Assembly (NCBI GenBank): GCA_900555615.1 | Contig: USMB01000042.1 | Coordinates: forward strand, 1 to 12,375 | Direction of reading: 5' to 3' | DNA: 12,375 nucleotides | Source: an uncultured Clostridium sp. | GTDB taxonomy: Bacteria; Bacillota; Clostridia; TANB77; CAG-508 | Shown: positions 6,489 through 12,375 of the stretch, in pieces | How the letters are laid out: every line of letters starts with the position of its first letter | Position numbering within the stretch: position 1 is the first letter of the stretch | Translations under genes and position numbers: made by a program | The notes under the pieces: model-generated | Databases searched by the model: none | What the model was told of the DNA's origin: nothing | The model's input: only the letters and a program-made list of their open reading frames with translations

Positions 6489-9377
6489 ATGATGAAAAAA
6501 GCGTTATTAAGAGATAGCATAAAAGAAATAAAAAATACGTATAAAAGATTTATTTCTATATTAGTAATGGCATTTTTAGGAGTAGGATTTTTTGCAGGCT
6601 TAAGAGCAGCTTCACCTGATATGTTAGACACTATTGATAAATTTTATAGAGATAGCCAAGTATTTGATATAAAGATATTATCAACATTAGGATTAACAGA
6701 GTCAGATATAGACGCATTGAAAAATGTAGATGGTGTAGAAAATGTTGCAGGAAGCTACGAAATTGATGGAAAAATAAAATTATATAAAAAAGAAATTATT
6801 ACAAAATTAATAACTGTTGGTGACATAAACAAGCCAATCTTATTAGATGGGAATTTGCCACAAAATGCGGATGAATGTGCAGTAGAAGAAAGCTTTTTAG
6901 AAGCAAATAATAAGAAAATTGGAGATATAATTCAAGTTGATGTTGAGAAAACTAAAAACGATAATGGAGATGAAATTGAATATTTAAAGAATAATCAATT
7001 AAAAATAGTTGGAACAATTCAAAGTCCATTATATGTTTCAAGAGATAGAGGAACAAGTAAACTTGGAAATGGAAAAATAAATTATTATATGTATATTTCA
7101 AAAGATAATATTAATGCAAATGAAATATACACAAGTATTTATGTAACAGCCAAAACTACTGAACAAACAGCTAGCACTAAATATGAAGATTATATAGAAC
7201 AAATTAAAAATAAGATAGAAGAAATAAAAAGCGAAAGAGAGCAGGCTAGAAGAAATCAATTAGTGGAATTAGCAAATGGAAAGGTAGCAGATGCAGAAAA
7301 TGAATTGAATGCACAAAAGCAAGATGCAGAGACAAAAATTAATGATGCAGAAGAAGAATTGCAAGAGGCACGTAAAAAAATAGAAGATGGGGAAAAAGAG
7401 ATTGCAACAAATAAAAAGAATGCAGATACTCAATTTACAAATGCACAAAAAGAGATAGATTATGCAAGAGCACAATTACAAGGAACAAATTCGATATTAG
7501 ATCAAAAAGAACAAGAACTAAATTTAACAAAGAGCAAGACATATGCACAAATAACTGAAGCTCAAAATAAAATTAATGAATCTAAAAAAGAATTAGAAGA
7601 TGGCGAACAAGAACTTGCAAAAAACAAAGAAGAATTCAATGCAAAAATTGCTGATGCAGAAGCAAAACTACAAGAAGCAAAAGATAAAATAAATGATATA
7701 GAAAATCCAAAATGGTATATATTAGACAGAAATTCAAATGAAGGATATGTAGGAATTATACAAGCTACAAAAAGTATGGAAAATATAAGTAAAGTATTTC
7801 CAATTGTATTTTTCGCTGTTGCAGCATTAATATCTTTAACATCTATGACAAGAATGGTAGAAGAACAGAGAACACAAATAGGAACATTAAAAGCATTAGG
7901 ATATAACCAATTTCAGATTATAAACAAATATATTTTATATGCAAGTTTAGCAAGTATTATTGGTGGAATACTAGGAATGTGTGTAGGATTTGAAACATTA
8001 CCAAGAATAATCTGGATGTTATATATGATGATGTATCAAATGACACCTAATGTAGTAATAAGTTTTAATTGGAAATATGGTTTGTTAGGATTGATATTAA
8101 TTTGTATATGTATAATAGGAGCAACAATTTATTCTGCAATTAGAGAATTAAAAGAAACTCCATCAGCATTGATGAGACCAAAGGCTCCTAAGGCAGGAAA
8201 TAGAGTAATGCTAGAAAGAATACCCTTCATATGGAAACATTTGAATTTTAGCCATAAAGTAACAGTAAGAAATATCTTTAGATATAAAAAGAGATTTTTA
8301 ATGACAATAATAGGAATTTTTGGATGCACATCATTAATTGTAACTGGATTTGGAATTAAAGATTCAATAAAAACAATAGTTCCAAATCAATATGAAAAAG
8401 TATTTTCATATAATATGCAAGTAAGTGTAAAAGATGATATATCTGAAGAAACTGAGCAAAAACTTGTAACTGATTTAAGAGAAAATTCACAGATTCAAAA
8501 AGCGATAGAAACAGACATGACGTCTGTAACTGCAGTAAATGGCGATAATGAAGAAGACGTGCAAGTTATAATTCCAAAAGATAATTTTGATGGGGTAGTA
8601 AATTTATATGATGTTAAAAGTAAGAAAACAGTTGAGTTACAAGAAAATGAAATTTGTTTAACAGATAAATGTGCCCAATTACTTGGAGTCAAAGCTGGAG
8701 ATACTATAAAATTAAAAGATGATAATAAAGAAATTGATGCTAAAATTTCTAATATAGTAGAAAACTATGTATCACATTATATTTATATGTCAAAAGCTAC
8801 ATATGAAAATTTATTTGGAGAAAAATACAATACAAATGTAATTTTCTTAAAAAATGTTGACTTGACAGAAGCGGAAGAAGATGAGTTAATAACAAATTTA
8901 ATGAGTAAAGAAGGTGTTTCTTCTGCAACTAGAATTTCAAGTATGATGGGAATGATTGATGATACATTAAAATCTTTAAATTATGTTGTAATAATATTAA
9001 TTGTTTCAGCCGGATTGCTTGCATTTGTAGTGTTATACAATTTAGCAAATGTAAATATAAGTGAAAGAATTAGAGAGCTTGCAACAATAAAAGTTTTAGG
9101 ATTTTATGATAAGGAAGTATATGATTATGTCACAAGGGAAACAATAATCTTAACTATAATAGGAATAGTTTTAGGACTATTTGGAGGTTATTTCTTAAAT
9201 TATTATTTAATTGGAACTTGTGAAATAAATACATTAAGATTTTGCAAAATAATAGAACCAATTAGTTATGTATATGCAGTCATAATTACAGTTGTATTTA
9301 CTATGATAGTAAATATTGTTACTTATTTTGCATTAAAGAAAATTGATATGATAGAAAGCTTGAAAAGTGTAGAATAA
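6489..9377 (+). CDS. FtsX/MacB-type ABC permease with extracytoplasmic coiled coil
   Basis: The 962 residues form two MacB-like halves in one chain. Half one has a membrane helix (about 19-40), an extracytoplasmic domain (about 41-435) and three helices (about 436-455, 480-500, 530-552). Half two has one helix (about 602-623), an extracytoplasmic domain (about 624-828) and three helices (about 830-853, 887-909, 925-948). The cytoplasmic coupling segments are recognisable: EEQRTQIGTLKALGY after helix 2 and SERIRELATIKVLGF after helix 6. Residues about 234-404 are a long charged heptad-rich coiled coil inserted in the first outer domain. Outer-side cysteines include Cys723/Cys728 and Cys911/Cys919. 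GAGGAG lies 4 bases before the ATG at 6489 and 7 bases before a second ATG at 6492, so the true start may be the latter. Family members export peptides or lipids, or act as mechanotransmitters; the role here is unknown. Confidence 0.9.
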   Translation: MMKKALLRDSIKEIKNTYKRFISILVMAFLGVGFFAGLRAASPDMLDTIDKFYRDSQVFDIKILSTLGLTESDIDALKNVDGVENVAGSYEIDGKIKLYKKEIITKLITVGDINKPILLDGNLPQNADECAVEESFLEANNKKIGDIIQVDVEKTKNDNGDEIEYLKNNQLKIVGTIQSPLYVSRDRGTSKLGNGKINYYMYISKDNINANEIYTSIYVTAKTTEQTASTKYEDYIEQIKNKIEEIKSEREQARRNQLVELANGKVADAENELNAQKQDAETKINDAEEELQEARKKIEDGEKEIATNKKNADTQFTNAQKEIDYARAQLQGTNSILDQKEQELNLTKSKTYAQITEAQNKINESKKELEDGEQELAKNKEEFNAKIADAEAKLQEAKDKINDIENPKWYILDRNSNEGYVGIIQATKSMENISKVFPIVFFAVAALISLTSMTRMVEEQRTQIGTLKALGYNQFQIINKYILYASLASIIGGILGMCVGFETLPRIIWMLYMMMYQMTPNVVISFNWKYGLLGLILICICIIGATIYSAIRELKETPSALMRPKAPKAGNRVMLERIPFIWKHLNFSHKVTVRNIFRYKKRFLMTIIGIFGCTSLIVTGFGIKDSIKTIVPNQYEKVFSYNMQVSVKDDISEETEQKLVTDLRENSQIQKAIETDMTSVTAVNGDNEEDVQVIIPKDNFDGVVNLYDVKSKKTVELQENEICLTDKCAQLLGVKAGDTIKLKDDNKEIDAKISNIVENYVSHYIYMSKATYENLFGEKYNTNVIFLKNVDLTEAEEDELITNLMSKEGVSSATRISSMMGMIDDTLKSLNYVVIILIVSAGLLAFVVLYNLANVNISERIRELATIKVLGFYDKEVYDYVTRETIILTIIGIVLGLFGGYFLNYYLIGTCEINTLRFCKIIEPISYVYAVIITVVFTMIVNIVTYFALKKIDMIESLKSVE

Positions 9378-9390
9378 TAGGAGGTAAGGT

Positions 9391-9711
9391 ATGTTAAAAC
9401 ATGTAGATGAAAATAATTTTGAAGAGGAAGTTTTAAATTCTAAAAAAGCTGTATTAGTAGATTTTTTTGCGACATGGTGTGGGCCATGTCAAATGCTAGG
9501 ACCTGTGTTAGAGAGAATAGGAAATTCAAGAGCTGATTTTGATATTGCCAAAGTAGATGTTGATCAAGCTCAAGAACTTGCTTTTAAATATGGAATTGAA
9601 GTTGTACCAACAATGTTAATCTTCAAAAACGGTCAAGTTATGAATACTTTAGAAGGTTTTAGAAGTGAAAGTGAAATTGTAGAAGAAATGGCTAAATATA
9701 TGGAGGAATAG
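9391..9711 (+). CDS. trxA: Thioredoxin
   Basis: This cytoplasmic dithiol-disulfide oxidoreductase reduces protein disulfides. It is a full-length 106-residue thioredoxin with the active site WCGPC (29-33, catalytic Cys30 and Cys33), the buried acid Asp24 and the cis-proline Pro73 in EVVPT. No signal peptide is present, so it acts inside the cell. AGGAGGT (9379-9385) lies five bases upstream of the ATG, and the gene begins 13 bases after the permease stop. The downstream gene starts just past its stop codon and encodes a ferredoxin-thioredoxin reductase subunit, its likely electron donor. Confidence 0.96.
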   Translation: MLKHVDENNFEEEVLNSKKAVLVDFFATWCGPCQMLGPVLERIGNSRADFDIAKVDVDQAQELAFKYGIEVVPTMLIFKNGQVMNTLEGFRSESEIVEEMAKYMEE

Positions 9712-9713
9712 TG

Positions 9714-9896
9714 ATGAAAGGATATCAATTAAATCCAGATAAAGAATATGTTATGAAAATTGTTGAAGGAATATATAGAAAAGATGGGCATTGTCCTTGT
9801 AGATTACAGGTTGATGATACAACACTTTGCCCATGTAATCAGTTTGTAAATGAAGGAATTTGCAAATGTAATTTGTTTGTGCCAATTCAAAAATAA
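9714..9896 (+). CDS. Ferredoxin-thioredoxin reductase catalytic subunit, short form
   Basis: The product should pass electrons from ferredoxin to thioredoxin through a 4Fe-4S cluster next to a redox-active disulfide. In the 60-residue form starting at ATG 9714 there are exactly six cysteines in three pairs: CPC (27-29), CPC (39-41) and CKC (50-52). By comparison with the cyanobacterial enzyme (recalled from memory), Cys27, 39, 41 and 50 would bind the cluster and Cys29 and Cys52 would form the disulfide. The 9-residue step between the second and third pairs matches that family, whereas the step between the first two pairs is about 7 residues shorter. The protein is about half the usual length. 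GGAGG (9702-9706), inside trxA, is 7 bases from ATG 9714 but only 4 from an in-frame GTG at 9711, so ATG is preferred. No variable subunit is nearby. Confidence 0.85.
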   Translation: MKGYQLNPDKEYVMKIVEGIYRKDGHCPCRLQVDDTTLCPCNQFVNEGICKCNLFVPIQK

Positions 9897-9920
9897 GGTA
9901 AAAAATTTTTTCATAAATAC

Positions 9921-9949
9921 TTGTCAAACTGAATAATATAATATATAAT
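9921..9949 (+). promoter_or_regulatory. Predicted SigA-type promoter of the symporter gene
   Basis: TTGTCA (9921-9926), a 17-base spacer and a perfect TATAAT (9944-9949). The start site would fall near 9956, giving a leader of about 57 bases. This separates the symporter from the upstream redox genes, although no terminator is visible after the reductase gene. Confidence 0.75.
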
Positions 9950-9960
9950 AAGCACAAATC

Positions 9961-9984
9961 CTGAGAATATAATTATATTTTCAG
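9961..9984 (+). promoter_or_regulatory. 24-bp palindrome at the start of the symporter transcript
   Basis: The half CTGAGAATATAA (9961-9972) is mirrored by TTATATTTTCAG (9973-9984) with a single G-T exception. It sits about 5 bases after the predicted transcription start. It could be an operator for a dimeric repressor, or fold in RNA as a 10-bp stem with an AATT loop. No T-tract follows, so it is not a terminator. Confidence 0.6.
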
Positions 9985-10012
9985 TTGCCTTTATTTGAAA
10001 TGAGGTAGTATT

Positions 10013-11293
10013 ATGAAAAAATTTTTATCAAATTACAAAACAACGATAGTTCTTTTAGTTGCTATTATCGTTGGAGCAATCGTAGGAATTATATTCCAAG
10101 AAAAAGCAACTATATTGCAACCTTTAGGAGACGTATTTTTAAATCTATTGTTAGTTATCATTGTCCCACTTATATTTTTAACGATAACAACATCAATTGC
10201 CAAAATGAAAAATCCAAAACGACTTGGAAAAATTATGATTACAATTATAGGTGTATTTGTTGTAACATCACTAATAGCTGTATTAGTAGGATTTGCAAGT
10301 ACATACTTTGCAAAACTAGTTGATACAGAAGATGGAGAAAAAATAAAAGCATCACTAGAAGAAACAGAAACTTCTGATGAAGAAGAGGAAGAGTTAACAA
10401 TTGCAGACAGAACAGTTCAATTGTTGACAGTAAATGATTTTAATAAATTATTGACAAAAGATAATATAATAGCAATATTAGTTGCATCAATAATTTGTGG
10501 AATTGCAATAAGGATGTCAGGAGAAAAAGGAAAAGCGGTATTAGACTTATTAATATCTGCAAATGAAGTTGTGCAAAACATTGTAAAAATTATAATGTAT
10601 TATGCACCAATTGGATTAGCATGTTATTTTGCAGCATTAATAGGAACTTTTGGAGCTTCAATAGCTGTAGGATATTTAAAGACATTTGTTATATATACAA
10701 TTGTAGCAGTAGCATTTTATTTTGTATTTTACACAATATATGCTTTTATAGCAGGAGGAAAAAAGGGAGTAAGAGTATTTTGGAAAAACGCAGTACCATC
10801 AACTTTAACATCACTTGCTACATGTTCAAGTGCAGCATGTATTCCGGTTAATGTTGATTGTGCAAAGAAAATGGGAGTTCCAGATGATATTGCAGAAACA
10901 ACAATACCAATGGGAACAAGTTTCCATAAAGATGGTTCTATGATAGGATCCGTATTTAAAATTATGTTCTTAGTTTGCTTGTTTGGAACTGCTATAAATA
11001 CTCCAGCAGGAATATTACAAGTATTAGGAGTTGCAATTATTGCAAATTTATTGATAACAGGTGTTCCAATAGGTGGGGGAACAATTTCAGAAATGTTAAT
11101 TATAACGATGATGGGATTTCCTGTTGCAGCATTACCAATACTTACAATGGTTGCAACAATAATAGATGCACCTGCAACAATGCTTAATGTTGTTGGTGAT
11201 ACAGTTTCATCAATGATGGTTACAAGAATCGTTGATGGTAAAGGTTGGATAAAAGAAGATAAAGAAGAAATTAAAGAAAAAGTAAATATATAG
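10013..11293 (+). CDS. DAACS-family cation symporter with an atypical substrate site
   Basis: This inner-membrane secondary transporter belongs to the glutamate/dicarboxylate:cation symporter family. The 426 residues show the family fold: six N-terminal helices, hairpin HP1 (about 258-290), helix 7, hairpin HP2 (GVPIGGG, about 350-365) and helix 8. By eye against the archaeal homologue GltPh, Asp385, Thr389, Asn392 and Asp396 of helix 8 match conserved binding residues, but the arginine that binds the substrate side-chain carboxylate is Ala388. The HP1 motif is TCSSAACIP (270-278) instead of RSSSGTLP, and the NMDGT motif is HKDGS (305-309). This argues against glutamate or aspartate as substrate; a neutral amino acid or other solute is more likely. 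A very acidic loop (about 100-130) lies between helices 3 and 4. GAGGT lies six bases before the ATG. It is monocistronic, with its own promoter and terminator. Confidence 0.9.
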   Translation: MKKFLSNYKTTIVLLVAIIVGAIVGIIFQEKATILQPLGDVFLNLLLVIIVPLIFLTITTSIAKMKNPKRLGKIMITIIGVFVVTSLIAVLVGFASTYFAKLVDTEDGEKIKASLEETETSDEEEEELTIADRTVQLLTVNDFNKLLTKDNIIAILVASIICGIAIRMSGEKGKAVLDLLISANEVVQNIVKIIMYYAPIGLACYFAALIGTFGASIAVGYLKTFVIYTIVAVAFYFVFYTIYAFIAGGKKGVRVFWKNAVPSTLTSLATCSSAACIPVNVDCAKKMGVPDDIAETTIPMGTSFHKDGSMIGSVFKIMFLVCLFGTAINTPAGILQVLGVAIIANLLITGVPIGGGTISEMLIITMMGFPVAALPILTMVATIIDAPATMLNVVGDTVSSMMVTRIVDGKGWIKEDKEEIKEKVNI

Positions 11294-11308
11294 ATTTAAG
11301 GTTTGCAA

Positions 11309-11358
11309 AATTAAGTCTCAAATATTAGAATCCTAATATTGAGACTTAATTATTTTTT
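11309..11358 (+). terminator. Terminator hairpin of the symporter gene, overlapping the end of ytxC
   Basis: A 19-bp stem with one bulged A runs from 11309-11328 to 11333-11351 around an AATC loop and is followed by six T (11353-11358). The convergent ytxC stop codon lies inside the 3' arm. In the reverse direction the stem also forms but is followed by only a short T run. Confidence 0.85.
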
Positions 11359-12203
11359 ATAGATAGTTTTTTATATAAATTACAGATATTACAATTATGA
11401 CAGATTTTAATTCTTTTTTCAAAAACAAGTTGTAATGTATTGATAAAGTCTAGATTACATGAAGGCTGGACTAGATGCAAATGTATTTTTTGTGGTAATA
11501 AATTTAGTAAAGTGTTTAAAATATAATCATTATTTGAAAAAGAAACATCTGACAAATATTTTGCATTTAGAGCTTTTTTATTTATAGGAATTTGATTCAT
11601 ATTTTCATCTAATAATATAATTTCATCATTAAATGAAATGGCATGAACTTCTATATTTGAAGAAGGTTGTGAATTTACATATAATCGTAAAAGAGAAATA
11701 AATTCAAGATATTCTCTTTCTATTATGAATTCATTAACAGAAAAGTCAACCAATTCTTCAAGTATTTTCCTATAATCAGCTAGTCTAAAATTTATGAAAC
11801 CAGTTAGAATAATAATGTTATTAGAAGAAATATATTCATAAAATATGTCAAATAAAGCTAATTGTCTATTTTGAAATGAAAATTCGTCATCTTCACAAAG
11901 ATTTTCTTCACATAGTTCTAGAATTTTATTAAATTCGGTATTTTCAAAATAAAAATAATTAGTGCTTAATATGTTTTTTATTATATTTGGCTCAAAGTAA
12001 TCTATTACTAAATAAGAAAGAATTGTAGCTAACTTTGTATAAAAAAGTTCTTTATCAATTCCAGTGTAATGGATAATTATATTTTTATAATATTTGAATT
12101 CTTTTCGTGAGTAAAAAGTGTTTAACATATTGAAACTTGAAAATTCATTTTGCAAATATGATAAAACTTCTTCATTGTTAGTTTTTATACATAATGAACT
12201 CAT
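11346..12203 (-). CDS. ytxC: YtxC-family sporulation protein
   Basis: The 285 residues match the YtxC family, a sporulation-linked group whose biochemical role is not established. The most recognisable part is residues 135-179, with GFINFRLADYR, the acidic run ILEELVDFSVNEFI and EFISLLRLYV, and the length agrees with the roughly 280 of the Bacillus protein. There is no signal peptide or clear membrane helix. The C-terminus carries Cys268, Cys271 and Cys274 in a CxxCxxC arrangement, with Cys249 nearby, which might bind a metal. AAAGGAG (complement of 12210-12216) lies six bases before the ATG. It is convergent with the symporter gene. Together with the SleB-like gene it supports a spore-forming host. 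The family call rests on remembered motifs. Confidence 0.8.
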   Translation of the reverse strand: MSSLCIKTNNEEVLSYLQNEFSSFNMLNTFYSRKEFKYYKNIIIHYTGIDKELFYTKLATILSYLVIDYFEPNIIKNILSTNYFYFENTEFNKILELCEENLCEDDEFSFQNRQLALFDIFYEYISSNNIIILTGFINFRLADYRKILEELVDFSVNEFIIEREYLEFISLLRLYVNSQPSSNIEVHAISFNDEIILLDENMNQIPINKKALNAKYLSDVSFSNNDYILNTLLNLLPQKIHLHLVQPSCNLDFINTLQLVFEKRIKICHNCNICNLYKKLSIKNN

Positions 12204-12222
12204 AAATAGCTCCTTTTTTCTT

Positions 12223-12264
12223 GTTTTGTATAGTATTTGCTAAAAATAGAATTCTATACAAAAC
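12223..12264 (-). promoter_or_regulatory. 11-bp inverted repeat in the ytxC leader
   Basis: GTTTTGTATAG (12223-12233) and CTATACAAAAC (12254-12264) are perfect inverted copies separated by 20 bases; the spacer and inner arm also hold the small palindrome TAGAATTCTA (12247-12256). The repeat ends 6 bases before the ytxC ribosome site and begins at the predicted start of transcription. It could be an operator pair or a leader stem-loop. Confidence 0.6.
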
Positions 12265-12270
12265 TAAAAT

Positions 12271-12298
12271 ATAATATTCTTAAAACGAAAAAATGCAA
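12271..12298 (-). promoter_or_regulatory. Candidate proximal ytxC promoter
   Basis: On the minus strand TTGCAT (complement of 12293-12298), a 16-base spacer and TATTAT (complement of 12271-12276). The start site would be near 12264, at the outer edge of the inverted repeat. The -35 box is weak. Confidence 0.4.
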
Positions 12299-12327
12299 CT
12301 TGTATGAATTAGAAAATTTGATGTCAA
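12299..12327 (-). promoter_or_regulatory. Candidate distal ytxC promoter
   Basis: A perfect TTGACA (complement of 12322-12327) is followed after 17 bases by TACAAG (complement of 12299-12304), a poor -10 box. The start site would be near 12292, giving a leader of about 90 bases that includes the inverted repeat. No gene is visible from here to the right edge. Confidence 0.4.
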
Positions 12328-12375
12328 TCATTTTTGAAAATGTCTTAAAAAATTTTATTTATTAGCACTAAATTT

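Noticed and set aside
7190..7700. Possible DNA tandem repeat in the permease coiled-coil region
   Set aside because: Words such as GATGCAGAA recur, but there is no constant period; the similarity is explained by heptad-type amino acid composition.
9899..9915. A-run/T-run after the reductase gene as a terminator
   Set aside because: The hairpin would be only A-T pairs with no GC stem, too weak to call an intrinsic terminator.
9956..10012. Riboswitch in the symporter leader
   Set aside because: The leader is only about 57 bases and holds one simple palindrome; there is no multi-helix structure or known aptamer motif.
10975..11187. Asn/Cys-rich 70-residue open frame inside the symporter
   Set aside because: It is an out-of-frame reading of the symporter gene; its low-complexity composition reflects repeated ATT/AAT/TGT words.
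1..12375. CRISPR array, insertion sequence, prophage, tRNA or rRNA
   Set aside because: No short regularly spaced repeats, transposase motifs, phage genes or tRNA-like cloverleaf with CCA end were seen on either strand.

Overview
The window is very AT-rich and looks chromosomal. It is best explained as a low-GC, endospore-forming member of the Firmicutes, probably an anaerobic clostridium. Strong AGGAGG-type ribosome sites precede most genes. A SleB-type spore cortex hydrolase and a YtxC-family sporulation protein point to spore formation. A thioredoxin paired with a ferredoxin-thioredoxin reductase points to ferredoxin-driven anaerobic redox metabolism. The genus cannot be read from the sequence alone.

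Layout, left to right. Bases 2-2743 (+) are the 3' part of a large surface protein with Cna-B repeats, a DUF11-like domain and a C-terminal von Willebrand A (vWA) domain; its start lies outside the window. A hairpin terminator at 2764-2790 separates it from the convergent tmcAL (2799-4037, -), a tRNA-Met wobble cytidine acetylation enzyme. tmcAL is divergent from rnhA (4145-4582, +; RNase HI), and their candidate promoters overlap. A SleB-like cortex hydrolase (4649-5326, +) follows. It shares a bidirectional terminator with a small convergent membrane protein of unknown function (5360-5623, -), which has its own strong promoter.

Bases 5778-9896 (+) form a tight four-gene cluster: an ABC ATPase, a large FtsX/MacB-type permease with an extracytoplasmic coiled coil, thioredoxin, and a very short ferredoxin-thioredoxin reductase catalytic subunit. 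Gaps are 9 and 13 bases between the first three genes, and the last two are 2 bases apart. The first pair forms a membrane transporter or mechanotransmitter. The second pair would pass electrons from ferredoxin through an Fe-S enzyme to thioredoxin. A separate promoter and a 24-base palindrome precede a DAACS-family symporter (10013-11293, +) whose substrate-site residues differ from those of glutamate/aspartate transporters. A long terminator hairpin overlaps the end of the convergent ytxC (11346-12203, -). The upstream region of ytxC, at the right edge, carries candidate promoters and an 11-bp inverted repeat.

No tRNA, rRNA, CRISPR array, insertion sequence or phage gene was seen. Most genes are ordinary housekeeping or sporulation functions. 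The points most worth a second look are the transporter-redox operon, the altered symporter site, the minimal reductase, the unanchored vWA/Cna-B protein, and the palindromes in front of the symporter and ytxC.
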